Below are positions 45,181 to 59,300 of a stretch of DNA of 64,000 bases, in pieces. The DNA comes from Saccoglossus kowalevskii (taxonomy: Eukaryota > Hemichordata > Enteropneusta > Harrimaniidae): the NCBI RefSeq assembly GCF_000003605.2, contig NW_003112492.1, forward strand, positions 78,378-142,377, given 5' to 3'. Within the stretch, counting starts at the first letter, position 1. Each line of letters starts with the position of its first letter. The notes beneath the pieces are model-generated. The model was given only the letters and a program-made list of their open reading frames with translations. It did not search any database and had not been told where the DNA came from. The position numbers were made by a program, and so were the translations under genes.

Positions 45181-48020
45181 GATACAGATAAGTCGTTATA
45201 CATGGTTCATTACACCTGCGAATCAACAACAAGTGTTACATTTCATGCTCCCATAATCTAGACATCAAAGTCGAATATAACCTATTATTGGGCGGTGATT
45301 CCAATAATTAAATATCTATTTGACTTACAAATATGATCTTGAGCTTCATTTTTTTTCCGTGATTTAAATCATGACTTGTGTCAAAAGCCTGGGCGGTCGA
45401 AACTTAACCGAAGAATAGTGATGTACGATTAAAGTCAAACAAGTTAGGGTGTCCTAATATCAGCATCGGGTTTTTGTAGATAAGACGATATTTTAACTCT
45501 AAATCTATGTGAAATTCAGTACAAACAATTGCTGCTACTTTTTTTCTCTGATATCAATGATTATATAATCATGATTCATTTCCCAATTACATTGTTTTCA
45601 AATGTTAAGAAAAAGTGCACCATCAGCAAAAAGGGTAAGATAAATACCCCGGGTTTCGGGAGTTCAAGTTTCGAGAACAAAAACATACGAGAGATGAAGA
45701 AAATAATCTTGTTTGTTGAAGTAGAAATGAAGACGTTGTAGACCCACGGAGGACAACTGTCACTGACGTCAAATCACCCAAAGAGTGACGCGTGTGTGTT
45801 TATTTGTTATTTATTGCACATTTGTTTACTCCAATGTATACATTTGTGTACGGTAATTAGATATTGACCGTACCTCCAATGTCACGACTTACTGAATGAC
45901 CTCATTACCATATGTCTGGCTCGTTCGGGAATGAATTTATTGACATTTGAAAGAGTCATTATAAGTTGTATTTTGAGAAATAGCGCACATATCTTACACT
46001 GGCAAAGTCGATGTCTTTTTATACAAAGGTCACGTTTGTATGGTAACCCTCTGGGCGAAAGTTGCCCCTATTGTATATTTCACAGTCGTCCCCTACAGGG
46101 TATTATTTTAACATTTTCTGAGATAAGTGCTGAAAAGTCGTACTTTCCGCATCAACTACTGGATATTTTGAGCCATTTTGGGACGGAGGTAGAGACAAGT
46201 TGATGATATCAATTCTCGGGGTCGACGTGAACACATCTCAACATGCCACGATAAAGTAAATAAACTGGTCGCTGCAACAATCCTGACTATGCATCGTTAT
46301 CTGAGATTGACGTGCAATAGAGCCACGTTAACGAAGATGATTGTATTTTTTTTAATTTTCTCTAAAATTTATTGTTCGAGGGAATAATCGTTCATATGAA
46401 GTCATTTATTGACATGTCACGTAAAACCCATCTGCTTTTATAATTGGGAATCGTCGTCTGATCCAGTTTTATACATCAAGCCCGGCCGTGTTCTGTAAAT
46501 TGTCAGAAATGTTTTCACCTTCCTGCCTTGTTTGGTGTATCGTATTTTGTTTTGCCTGTTTGGAACAGTCCACTAAGCAAAGGGGTGATGAGTGATTTCA
46601 GGCTGCTTTCATTCATCTGTGCAGTTGGGCGTGTGAATTCACTTCGTTCAGCTTTCAGTATTCTTTACACCAATTCTGCTCAATTTTCACTTGTGTTTTG
46701 TACACAAACCCAGTTGGTTGGTTCCATAACAGCCATCATTTGTGAACGATCTCTTCTTATCGCATGTTATTCCCCCGGGCATGAAATACGACATCCACAT
46801 GCTCCTCAGACGATCAATTCCAGCAAACAAATTGGCGGGAAAAATACTTTCTAATTTCGGTATAGGTAAAAGTACTTTGCGGTGTTTAAAGTTCATTTAT
46901 TTGAACCAGCATCGGAATATTAATTTTTCGATTCAGCAACATGTTTTCAATATGGTGATATATTATATTTTAAAATTTGACAGGCATGGTTATTTTAGAT
47001 AAGTTAAGGACTCGGATTCAAGTGTTCGCGATGACCAGATTGGAGTGGGTATAATGCTTATCGCTCTATTTAATACCATTATAATCCCGGAATCCCCAAA
47101 AGCAGAACAATTTAAGGCCAAGGGGGTCATAAATTAACAAACCACAAGTCATGTGCTTGAATCACTTCAAGAAAGGTGATTTTGTTTTGGGTGGTCTCCA
47201 CTCGTGAAAAGTTAAAGTGAGCTAAATGTAAATAGTACTATGCCATCGTATCAGTTGTAATGACATCATCGTTCTCATGAAATATCTCTGAATTCATTTT
47301 TTGTTTATTCGGTTCGTCGACTTTCCAGTGCGTTTCGCCTGTCACGCAGCTGTATGTTTTGCAGCGAGGTTACTGAGGTGATGGTATAGTAGCTCAAATT
47401 CACCAGAACATATAAATAAACATCAATTGGTTTCGGTGGAAAGTCTCAAAGCACGCTTTTTTTTCTTTCAGTCGAATGGACTAGTATGCGTCCCTCAGAC
47501 ATAAAAGTAGCAGACATTCGAAAATGGACTTCCGTTTGTAAATTGGCAAGAATTTGTTTTTTAGGGTGGCTCCCCCAGGAGCCGTAATGCTGTATGTTTT
47601 GATAGGGTGTAATTGGGGCTGCGTAATGAATATTAAGTAGGGGGGTTTAAGTATTGTACTAGAGTGAGTGAGTGACTGGCTGTCTAGTCCACACAGATGA
47701 TTGATCACTGTATACGACACCACCACCACTACCATCCTTACTTGGATCTTAAAATCTATCTCGCTCTCATTCTCTCCCAAACATCTGGTCAACGGGTTGC
47801 GCTTCGCTCTGTGCCAAAGGCCCATACCGGCTATATCGTTAACCGTGCAACGTCTCATTCGGCGATTTCATCCCACGCTGGGCGACTGCAGGCTACGAAG
47901 CTTCAGATCAGAATATCGTGCTGGCGTACATGGAAGTGACTTCAGAGAAGTGACACCTATATACACGGAACGATTCACGCCAGACTGTTGGGACAGCTTC
48001 GAATCCCGCAATTCAGTCAC
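45181..48020. other. Non-coding DNA upstream of the 48.2 kb exon
   Basis: No recognised coding exon. Overlapping frames at 47480-48070 have no family resemblance. Confidence 0.45.
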
Positions 48021-48027
48021 TATAAAT
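48021..48027 (+). promoter_or_regulatory. TATA box of the putative secreted-protein gene
   Basis: TATAAAT followed by GC-rich sequence, about 145 bp upstream of the start codon at 48171. This would give a leader of roughly 115 nt. Confidence 0.4.
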
Positions 48028-48170
48028 CGCAGCCGCGGAACGAAGTCCCGTTATTTGATTTACGAAGTGTGAAGACGGAGTAATGCGCAGTAAAAAATAG
48101 AAATATCTTCAGAGTCGGTGTGTTATTATACGACAGAATTATCACTTTAGTTTACACTGCATCTGAAGTT

Positions 48171-48262
48171 ATGTTCACTCCGTCTATATTATTGGCTACC
48201 GTGCTAGCTGGATTGATTTTCCTGTCTGACTGTACCACAGCTACATATCTCCTCCGTGCCGG
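48171..48262 (+). CDS. First coding exon of an unidentified secreted protein
   Basis: Thirty codons plus two bases from ATG to a consensus donor GTAAGT (48263). The translation begins MFTPSILLATVLAGLIFL and continues SDCTTATYLLRAG. This is a classic signal peptide: a short n-region, a hydrophobic core from residue 5 to 18, and a likely cut after TTA (residue 24). The exon leaves two bases (GG), so the next must begin in phase 2. I could not find a compatible second exon in the remaining 15.7 kb, so the first intron may be long and run out of the window. The family is unknown. A TATA box lies upstream. A chance signal-like frame cannot be excluded, but hydrophobic core, cut site and donor together favour a real exon. 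Confidence 0.5.
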
Positions 48263-49918
48263 GTAAGTATTGCCACTACTTTGTCAACGATCGTAGCATT
48301 TCTTTTCTCTCCATTTACAAAGTGTCCGTCTATATTCTCAAGTGACTTAGCGGTATTCATGGGGCGTTAAATCTGCTGATAGTCAACACAAGTGTCCTGA
48401 ACTTCTTTATGGTACCCCTAGTAGGATTTTATGTAGTGACTAGTTGGAAATAAATGAAGTTGGCTGGACGTCTGTCTCTTCATAGTCTACATACTTAAAA
48501 CAGGTCTTGACTGCTAATTGGCAGGGTCGTCAGCGGTTAAAAACCTGATAAAGTACCGGCCTCCAGTTGCCATTTCGGTGTCAAATCGAAGTCATGTCAC
48601 TTCGCGGACATGTTCGTTTGCTCCCGAGTTGAATCCGACATATATTGAAGCAATTTCTCAGGGTGTCTGGAATGATCAGTCGGTAGATGCCCTGCATAGT
48701 TGCCGTGCGATGATACGCTGTATTTATAGCGCTAAGTTCAATAAGTTGTGACTGCTCCCGGTACGTTACAAACGAAGCCTTGGCGAATGCTATTGAAAAC
48801 AAACTTGCGGCCCATTCGTCCCTAAAAATGCTAGGCCTAAAAGATGTGCACTATGAAGTACCAATTAATTTAAGTTTGCATTCTTGGTAAGATTTTTTTT
48901 TCTTCGATGATTGATGGTTACACACATGTACTGTACACTGAGAACCACCAATTATCTCACAAAGTAGTGCGAAATGTGTTATGTGCTGTTTTTAATAAAA
49001 CCCCGTCTAACTATAGAGCTGCGTGAGGCCATTTTACTCACAACAATCTCATTTTTCCACGTAAACTCCTCTATGTGTTATAACTTGAGTTCATTGCAGG
49101 TCGAGTCCATTGTTATTGGAGGGGGTGGCGTACCAATATCCTAGTTTCGTCATATTACTCGATGTTGCTGGGTCGCAAGCCTAAAAACAAACAATTGTCT
49201 GTGCGTAGTTGCAGTGACTTTTTGGCCTAGTATTTAGTTTTCAACGGCAAACTACTTGACGCTTCTAAAGTGTTGTCTCAAAACGTCGTGTTGTTTGTAC
49301 TATATTTTGCCACTTAGATGTTGTACTGGCCTGGAGGCTATAATTTCACAGTGTTGTGCCTTTGAAAAGCACCTATAGCCGGGGCGCAGTGTCATCTCCC
49401 CTTTCTCTTGCAGCTATCCAATTTAACTCGGTTCAGCAGTTCCATTTTCTACATTATTGAGCCACAAAATAGCACCCATGTTCCCCTGTGCTGGGAGGAC
49501 TGATACTGCCGTAATCTTAATTTGCCCGCTAGAGATTCGAGTTTGCCCAGACCACGTGACCAAAAACAACCCAGCTACGCTGCAACTTTTGTTTGACATT
49601 CCACCTTCCATTTCGACTCCACTGTTTCGCAATTTACCTCTCATAACGGACCTAATTTGATGGTAATGCAAATCTTTGTTTTGAGCTGAAAGGGAAACCG
49701 GTGAAACGTCCTGAGAAGAATAAAAGATCGGCATGGCACCAGACCGTGCATGCCCTATTTGACAAAATGGCTAACAAAAAAATGAAAGGACTAGAACTTG
49801 AATGATTTCTAAAAGGCGGAACAACACCGCAAGTTTAGAATTGCTGAGTTAATGCGAGTTGCTACCATAACCGTGACGTGGTCTTACTAGAGAGAAGAGT
49901 ACCGGGACGTCGGAATGT
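48263..49918. other. Non-coding DNA, possibly intron of the 48.2 kb gene
   Basis: No exon or repeat recognised. Confidence 0.4.
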
Positions 49919-49922
49919 TTAA

Positions 49923-50047
49923 AGCGCGGTGGTCGTCGCGCAGCGCGTGTTCGAATTTCATGTAAATAAACAATGTATTTTACACGCGTTGTATACGTCG
50001 CTATGAGTCCCACATCGAACAGGACGCGGCACGACGACTGCCGCCCT
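49923..50047 (-). mobile_element. TTAA-flanked MITE, group 2, copy b
   Basis: A 125 bp inverted copy of 38300-38424 between TTAA sites at 49919 and 50048. It is nearly full length, with the same core containing ACACGCGTTGTATACGTCG. Confidence 0.85.
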
Positions 50048-50051
50048 TTAA

Positions 50052-53000
50052 CTCAAAAATCTAAATATTGCATTAAGAGTTGAAGTCAATTGCCTTTTGC
50101 CCGGGGGCGTTTAGTCGTGAACACGTATAGGATTACCGCGATATTTTTGGTGTTGGTTTGCGGAATTATCAAAACGTGGAAAAAGTCTGGGTATCAGATG
50201 ATCGTCAACTAAATATATCTCGTTAAAACAAGGGCCGACTTAGATTGTTATGATACACAGTATCAAGCGTTCAACTATAGACAGCAGTGTTGTGCAAAGA
50301 AAAAAAAAAAAACCTAAAAAAAAAACGTTCCATTAACAATTCTGAAACTGGAGAGCGCGAGTTCAAATCTTTACAGAAGGTGAATAAATGCGGGGACCAG
50401 TTACAAAGTGGTTCATGTCACACATGGCAACACGAGAGCCCTGAACCCGTTGGTTGTAAGAAATATGTTCTACCGGTTTCTCCAGACCCCTCAGTCAGTT
50501 AAATAAATCTTCTCAGACTACAGACCTGTATTACGGTTCTTTCTTAGCAAGAGTCATATGCGCGGCGGGTTGTTTTCACGCAGGAATTAGTGATTTTGAT
50601 GTTTGAAGAAAGGTCTTGATGATTTGTTTATAGTTATCAGCACTCGGTGCCGAGTATACCTCGTATACTGGAATCATGCATATATAGATCCCAATCGGAG
50701 TAAACCCACCTACTGGGGGGGGGGGGTCACTAAGAACTGAGAACACACTTTCCCCCATCCCGCGTAACTTGAGATACATATATTGTTATGGTACTAATAA
50801 GAGATATTGACAAAGGCAGTTTTGTTCAATGTCTATATTGACTACAAATAAAGAATACTGTCCCTACTTTGTCACGTTTTCACTATGAATTGGAAATCTT
50901 AAACAGCTTTGTTTCGTTAGACACGCATTTTGGAATTATAGTGTAACAAAACCTGCAGGGACGGATTCCATCAAAGAAGAGACACTTCGTCAGCGTTTGC
51001 CGGGAGTCTGTACTGAACACGTGCATGAACGCAGAATATTGAGCCTAAATACCGAGTTTACAATGCACTTTTCCAGGTTGCATTGACAAACTGATTCGTC
51101 TCTTGAAGGTTATCAAACCACTGAGCACACCGTGTACTTACTACATGGATCGAGGATATGTGAAAACTTGCACCTGTCTGACCGGCCACGTGTGTTGTGT
51201 CTGCGTCGAGCACACTCAGCGGGTTCAGGTGCGAGGTTTGTCGTCGATTGTCGTCCTGACAAATACATTATTTAAGATGCATGTTTCATAGACAGACACC
51301 CAGACAGACAGACAGACATGAAGTCGACGGCGCCATGCTTAGATCATCCGATAAAAGAAAACTCCACAATTTGCTGCTGCAGTATTACTAGTATAGATAG
51401 GCAGCTGGAGTAGGCAGGCAGATTCGATGTCGTCACCGATTAACTTTTCATCTATCGCGTGAAAGATCGAAGCACTCTGACTCAATCGTGGCCTAAAAGT
51501 ATCAATTCATGTTAAGGTGTAAGTGCACATGCAATAACCCCCCCCCCCCAATGAAGATATAATGTGCGAATGCACTCTTTCGAAATTATTTCTCGAAGTA
51601 GGACCAGCCTGCTATCTATTACTATCTCGACGCCGTATTATGAGTGGAGTAGCACTGGTGGAAAATGTCAATCTTGTAATATCATACTTTGGGGCCCATT
51701 TTACCAGTTAACTGTTGCCTAAAAATATACACACTTAATATATCATATAATAATATTTTCCGGTCGAAAAATACACACTCAACGTCCTTTTTTGTTATTG
51801 GAGTTCTGTACTCATTGATGATTTTAAGACTGAACAGGGCTGGAATCCTTCACTTTCAGCGGCCGGGGTTCAACGACGTAGCTGAGGGAAGACAGAGCAA
51901 GTTTCTCTGTATTATCAATCACCATAGAATAGCCTCAATGATCCACAAACATATGCCTTCGCAAAGCACCGAGTCGACATATTTGTTAACAATTTGATTG
52001 TTTTGAGTCCAACTACTTAGTCATAACTGTCTGCATAAATCAGTCAGAACGGACGGCCTTTACACAAACTATTTATGAATCGATCAATTTTGCTGACCAC
52101 AGATGTCCCCCAAAGTATTATCAATGCTGTCATATCTGAGACAGGGGGCTCTAACCCTGTACTTTGTCCGCGCATTGAATGAGATACGGTAATTACAGTG
52201 CTCAGATGAACGACACTCACGGTATTAGAAGGACGACACATCCCGATACAAAGGTCTTGTGAATTAGCCTCTTCAAAGCCACCTCTCACCACCTGCAATC
52301 ACTAAAAGTGCCGTTGCTTGTTGTTGTTTTTAGAAATTGCATTGGGCTTTTTCATGGCTTGTTAATGGCCGATTAAAGACTTGTAAATTCAGCCACATGG
52401 AGTGGAACCATTATTGAAGATGACATTAAAAAGAATGCAATGTAGTAGGTATTGTGGCAGATCATCGGCACGGAATACAGACGACTCGGTTAATTTAACT
52501 GATAACATGCGATAATGACTTCTCTAAGTGGTCAGATAATTTACTGTAACCAATTTGATGTGCATATATTAGACTACCTAGCTTTGTATAGTTTTGTACC
52601 CAGGTACTGAGCTATGACTTCCATCAGAGTTTTTGATCAATGCAGTCTTCTAGGTCCAGAAAGTGAATCCACACACATTTTCTTCGCACATTTCTCCCTG
52701 TCACAATATCAATTAATTAGTATGCATTCTCCCCGAGAGGTCTATTCTGGTTGCACCCCTCGACTACGCTGCGATAATTTCAATTTTCCCACCTCTCCGA
52801 TTTCAATAAAATGTTATCCATCTCTTATCCCCCGAGTTGTTTTGGTTCAAACTGCGGAATCCAACGTTATTGTCATTCAGAAGTTTTCCCATGCACACTA
52901 TACGGTGCAATTTCATCACTTGTTGAATAGAAATAACATTCCCCCAGTCCGGAGGTCGTGATATCTTCGGCTTTGAATGTTTGACTACAAATCCCCGTGC

Positions 53001-56000
53001 TACATTTTGCTACACGTGTAATCACAAACGGCAAATATGATACTACGTAGAGTGATACATCACCAATAGTGCGACTGTGTTTGTTTTAGTCTTGTATATT
53101 TTTCTTTTGCAGTTCTCATGCGAATCCGGGAGTTTTGTACTCAGAAAAAGTGATGAAAGCTAACCTAATAATCTCAGATAAAGTAAACTGTATTTCCAGT
53201 AAAAGTGTATGATCAGCACGAATTTTATTCCCCTCCATAAAACTCCACACATCACATAAACATACAAGGTCTTAAATTTCGGATAGGGTTAAACGGATAT
53301 GGTGCTGACTCGTAAAACATTGAGGCTACTTACTTACTATGCATCTATATTTTTACCTATACAACTTTATGGTTTTCAGCCACGAATCTTAAAATGTGTG
53401 TTGAGCGATATTGAATAGCACAACGATGACAGACTTTTACATCCGATGGATCATGATGACTAAGTTGCCAGTGATTCTGTTATCAAAAACGCTATAGAAG
53501 GCATATGGCACAGATATATAATCTGTAAAAGTATGCAATTAATAAAGACATATGACCTCAAATTTTATGAGCGTTATCAATGCCTTATCCGGTGGAAACT
53601 TTCTAGACTGATAAAAAAGTTCTTGGAGAATATACACGAAAATGTGGAAAAATGTGGGTTTGGTTGTCAGGCTGTTTCCTTGAGTAATGTGTATTGGAAT
53701 GGTATACACGTATAGAAAATAGATTTTTCACAGCGGCTGTGGGTATGTATTAGTAAGATATGTTGAAAAGTGAACTAAGGGGAATATTGTATTGACGCAT
53801 ATGGTCTTAATGGGCAAAAGGTCACAATTGGGCGTTTAAATGGATATCTATTGTGTGGATCAACTACGTGCTATCCGTGGTAACATATTTTCAATCTTCA
53901 TCAGTTGACCCTTGACAAAGTTTGATGTGCTACTGACAATATGGTATTTTGTTTGTTTACTTTGTGCAGCTGATTCCCAGTAGCATCTTTATCCGGTTTA
54001 TTAATGGAAGAAACATCTTCTTGTCACATCCCGTTAAGATTTGACGAGAATATCTTTCATCCCATCGAATTGAGTATTGTACCTGAGGGTGTTTGGATTA
54101 CATGTAATGTCAACTACAAATAAACAGTTTAAATACCAATTTGGTTTAGCGCATTATAGCGGACCTCCAACTTAGTATGAAGGTCACGGCTAACTACGGA
54201 TTGCGGCAAAGTAGTATCACATATAAACGTGTGGAGAGTTCAGAAAAAAAACAAAAAACGATTTACTTTGACGCTGTTTAACATTGAGCAAATCATTAAA
54301 TAGCGACACATGCTAATGTTCAGCAGATTTAGACTTTTCGCTTTTCGCAACAATTTTGTTTTTACCCACACACAAATAGTGTTCATAGAGTATCCACGCC
54401 TGGTGATTTAATGAGGTCACATCTAGAGGAAGATGATACATCAAGTTTGTTTGTACGACTATCATAAATGGACGATCTTTACCAACGGTCTCTAGCAGCT
54501 GTTACCAATTATCAACGATATTTATTGGTAGCATCTAAGATAATTTGATTTATAAATGGGTCACGTTGCTGTAAAACGTTTGACAACGTCTTAGGTTATT
54601 GAGTGGATTGGTTGTTTTCATGTATTGATGACGGATAATAATGACATAATGATATTCTTAACAATAATCTTGCGGGATGGGGTGGGTGGGTTTCCGGTGA
54701 GCCAATTCTTAATTAATAAGTACGTTGATACCAACACGACCACAGTGACATATTGGAGAAGGTAAATTTTGTATTTGATATTAAAGGAGAATAAACTTTA
54801 CTTCAAGTTGGACTTTGCTTTTATATTAATAAGGGTTCAGAAAGCTATTATAATAACATGTTAGGCAATAACAGGAAATATACCTGCTCATCAACATAAA
54901 CATCTTATGACACGTGGTATATGTACCTGACTACGTCATCAAATCCACCATTACGTTATTTCACGATTATTTGACCGGTAACTTTCTTACCACAAACTCC
55001 TGTACACCCTGACGCAGGCAAACAGATTATCAGACGCGATAGAAACATTCATCGTCTACTATTGTTTTTACAAAGTATGCTTGAGCACTCCCATGATTGT
55101 GTTTTACCACTGTTCTGCAGTCAATGCAGGGGATTATTTTTGTAGTTCACTGATTGAGACCAGAGTGTTATAACCGCGTGAAAACTGCTTTTAGGTTACC
55201 CCACTATGTTTGACTATTTAACCTGTTCTGACAATTTTAAGTAACATTACACTGTGTTGTGGGTCACAGTGTGAATTCACGATGTTATTTCTTAGAGTGT
55301 TACTGGTTCCCACATGACGCGTAGCCGTGCTTTTCATAAATGCTATAACATTATGCGACTTCTACGGTTAGGCATTCCATCTCAATTATTGAAGGGTAAT
55401 TGGAAATCGTATAATGTCAGGCTTGAACAGAAATACAAAGTACTTCCACATGGAGACTACAAATTACAATGTTGCCTCAAACTGAAATAATGCCCAGAAC
55501 GTAACCTAATGGCCAGTCGAAATATTCTTCTGTTTGTCATAAGTGTTTCAGTACTTCTAGAATCAGTGACAAGTACTAGTATTAAATGGCATCATGGGAG
55601 AATCTTGGCCAGCATATTTTACCGCACCATTCTCATCGGTTAGTTGACAACATAAGAGGTATACAATTAAATTAACCAAAACCTTCTAGCAACGCCGGAT
55701 TTACAGATCTGGCGGGTCTGTAATTTGTCTAATTGTAAAATTATATTCCCAAACTATTATTCCCGCTTCCGGGCGTTATGTGTTATTGGGCCTAGATGGC
55801 AAAACAACCTCACATTAACGGTAAACACAACGTATTATTTGCGTAGCTCGGTGTAGTTTTCAAGTCATTCCACGTATGTGGGAACGCATGCAGACGGTCA
55901 TTTACCTTAAATTGAAACATTTCGCATTCAGGGTATTCTTCGGCGTGGCGTTAAGAGGCTTGTTAAATCAAAACGAATTCGTTTGTTTGAAGACATCATG

Positions 56001-56262
56001 ATGTGCTAACTTTTGAGTTGTTTCATATTTCAACTGAAATGGCATTCTCCGTAGGTCAGGCATCGCTGTAAACGTTTATTGCAGAGTAAATATTTGCGAT
56101 TCTAAAAGTGCGCATTAAATGGATTCATTAATTTTCAATATTATGCGTGAGTTTTATCACTTCAGTGTGACAATTCGTACTCCATATTTAATTTAATGAT
56201 CGGCACAGATTCAACGCACTTGAACCAGAATTGGGTTCATGACAGCTGTATAGTTAAAGGTG
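50052..56262. other. Non-coding DNA, possibly intron
   Basis: G10 at about 50707, C10 at about 51540 and a short (CAGA)n at about 51304. An open stretch with splice-like borders at 51077-51228 is noted in the findings but not called. Confidence 0.4.
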
Positions 56263-56266
56263 TTAA

Positions 56267-56368
56267 AGGGCGGCAGTCGTCGACTCATAGCGACGTATAC
56301 AACGCGTGTAAAATACATTGTTTATTTACATGAAATTCGAACACGCGCTGCGCGACGACCACTGCGCT
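56267..56368 (+). mobile_element. TTAA-flanked MITE, group 2, copy c
   Basis: A 102 bp copy in the same orientation as 38300-38424, with TTAA at 56263 and 56369. About 25 bp after AGGGCGGCAGTCGTCG are missing compared with the other copies. Confidence 0.85.
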
Positions 56369-56372
56369 TTAA

Positions 56373-59300
56373 GTATGAAGCTGCTACAGTAGTTAGCATA
56401 TAAATCACACAAATAAACTCAGTACCCAGGGAAGCACTGTACTCAGACGAATTGGCATTGTTTACTTATCGTATATGTTTTATTGTTCTTATTCGAGAAT
56501 GACAGCGCCGAGTACTGACATTCTTTTTAATTGTCCTTCAGGGTAACTGTGTGCCTGTGGTATTTATCTTTATATATTCCTACATTAAACCAATTATGTT
56601 CCGGTTTCAATCCTCTGACACCGCAGTGCGAACTCCGCCTATGTATTGAAAAAACATTCCAACGATGTCAAGGACAAAGCAGAAGTCGAGGCGACTGCTA
56701 TACACTTATGATGGGTAGAACGTAAATTCGAAACCATCTTGAGTAGGTTTTTATTGTAGCGCAATAATTCAGTGGGCAGGAACATGTACACGTGCGACTG
56801 GAAAATAACTGTTTTGCTGCTATAACTTGATGGATCATTGTAATATGAAAATGTGATTTCAGTGCATTCCAAACGAGAGCGCACATGTCTACGCAGCTTC
56901 GACGGTTTCAGCACGTGTTTTGCACATTGGCATTTGTATTTATGCCAACTATTGTTGTGGTGCATGGGTCAGTTCCGGCCGTTGTGACCTCTTCTGATCT
57001 TTCCTTGTCGCCAATACGATAGCTAAACTACACACCTAGTGCATTTTCCCTTCTAATAGAAAGCATATTACTTGTTTAGTATATGATATGGTTGTCTCCA
57101 TATGCAACCAAATGCACATCGGTCTATCAATACTAATATATGTAAAACGGATACACTCATATTGATCATGTATTGCAGATTAAGATCCAGTACCAGTCAA
57201 AAAATAGGTCTCAACACACCACTTACACATGGAATACGCGATTTTTCTGGTTCTGGTTCGGATTAGATTCGGAATACTCTGAACGCGTTTGGTGAACGCT
57301 CATCAAAATGGCCATTCTATGTTGTTTTAAAATCCGGACCTATATCTATTCTGATAAAATGTAACATCACAACCAAAGTTTACAAACATTGTTTTGCTAG
57401 CAACATTTACATGCATTGTAATACAGATATAAACACGAGAATGACATGCTTAATAGAACATCATTAGACGCACACTTACTTCCATCATCTTGTAATTAAA
57501 GAGTTAATAGTCAATTCAGTGTATATTTCCAGTGTTCAAATTGTTTGAGCAAATACATTAATATCTGTAATTTGAAACCATTACTAACTCTCTCCATGTT
57601 CTCAGTGATTTCTTTTTTTTAGAAGACACCAATAAATATATAGACTCAGACAAATATTCCTAGTATCTTTCTATATGAATGAATTTTATTACAATTGACT
57701 TATCTGTGTTCACTCGTGGTAGCAATAGTTTCTTCATGGTTGTGATCTAGTCATCTTATAAGCTTTCAAAAAGGACTCATTAAAACAATTACTTTTGCTA
57801 TAATTAAAAAATACAGCCACGAACAAAATGTCTTGTTAAAACGGGTAAGTGCCTTGTAATCGTTCGCGTTCAGATAGGTAATTGTATTTCGTGCTACATT
57901 GTTGCTGCGTCCAATGAACGCACAATAAAGTATTGGAAGGTGACGCACATATGACACACGTTACGCTCCGGAACACGTCCATATGGCGTCTTACGGATGG
58001 ACGAATTATACTGTTTTCGTCGTTGCTGTATAATTATATTCCCCATAAAGCTGGACGAGGGAGCGAAAAAGGGAAGCATACAACATGTGTGGTTTCAATG
58101 ACTCCAATACCTTAAGGCTTCGTCAATCTTTTATCAGATTAATCGCATTTCTCCAAACCAATACTGTATCAAGCTTCTAAAAGGATTTCCTGCAGATGGC
58201 AGTCTATTTGTCTGCTTACTCATCGGCGTGATTAATATCCTTGCCGAGCCTTGGGATGTTTCTTTTACTTTTATTTGTTTGTTTATTTGATATATTTATG
58301 CATCTCATTGACAGTTAACCCTTATCGATGCTTATATTAAAATGGTCTCACCGGTCCATTACATAAATTTGTTGTAATATATTTCTGTTTGGTCAGCTTA
58401 GACGCGTTCTAGCCTTAAGCGATATACTTGATATGTGTAGTATCACCGTGCTCGCAGAGGACACGTTGATAATCTGCGATCTTCATATAACCGAATATCA
58501 TGTATAGGCGATGATTCACGAGGTGTGCACATGTACGTGTGTCTCATAAATATTCATGAGCATGTGTGGGATTTCATTGCATGATACCCAATATCTTACA
58601 AATATAAATCTGTCAAATGCGGGGCAATATTTTTCCATTTTAGCAACTTCAGATGAAACACAGACTCAGACCTCACAACCTCAGTATGATGGACGATTGA
58701 TTCTGATCTCTTATCGTCTATTCAAAACTTGTGTTGCCACGTGATGTTTTCCCCCCAGTGCAATCTATCGAGACGTTCCTTGAATCCTCGAATCCTTAAT
58801 ACAATGCTTTCACTGTAAATACAACTTTAATAATCTGTAAAAAAAATAGTTACTGTCACAGTAGTTGAGGTTGAAGATTATTTATTATTTAGTTATTTTG
58901 AAAAAGAGTGTCTTTGCTTTGCAGTTTCGTAATAATAAAGGAATAATAAAGAAAACCGTGTATCTGAGAGGGTAAAGAAAGAATGCCCTCATGGGAATGA
59001 GCACGCACGCACGCTTGTTGGCATTTTGCATATTTGATACAAAACTATTGCCAGAGTTGTCTAGCGTTAGTACGCATGATATCAATAACCATGTCCGCTT
59101 CTCTCTTTGATGAGGTCTTCAACCTCTCTCTCACGAAATGAATCAGTTGGTCTAAAAGCGCAGATGATTGCTTACCAATGTTTCTGCCTACCGCAAACAT
59201 TATGGTTCTTTTAAAACAACAACCTTTTGCAATGTTTGTATAGACATTGTGAGAAACTCTAGAGAAAGAGAAACAAACAGTTGTGATTTAACACCATTGG

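Noticed and set aside
47701-48072. 123-codon open frame before the signal-peptide exon
   Set aside because: Low-complexity start, no family resemblance, and it overlaps the likely promoter of the 48171 exon.
50377-50502. Possible terminal exon after TTTACAG with three Cys and a stop
   Set aside because: Phase does not match the exon at 48171 and the peptide is unfamiliar. The evidence is too thin.
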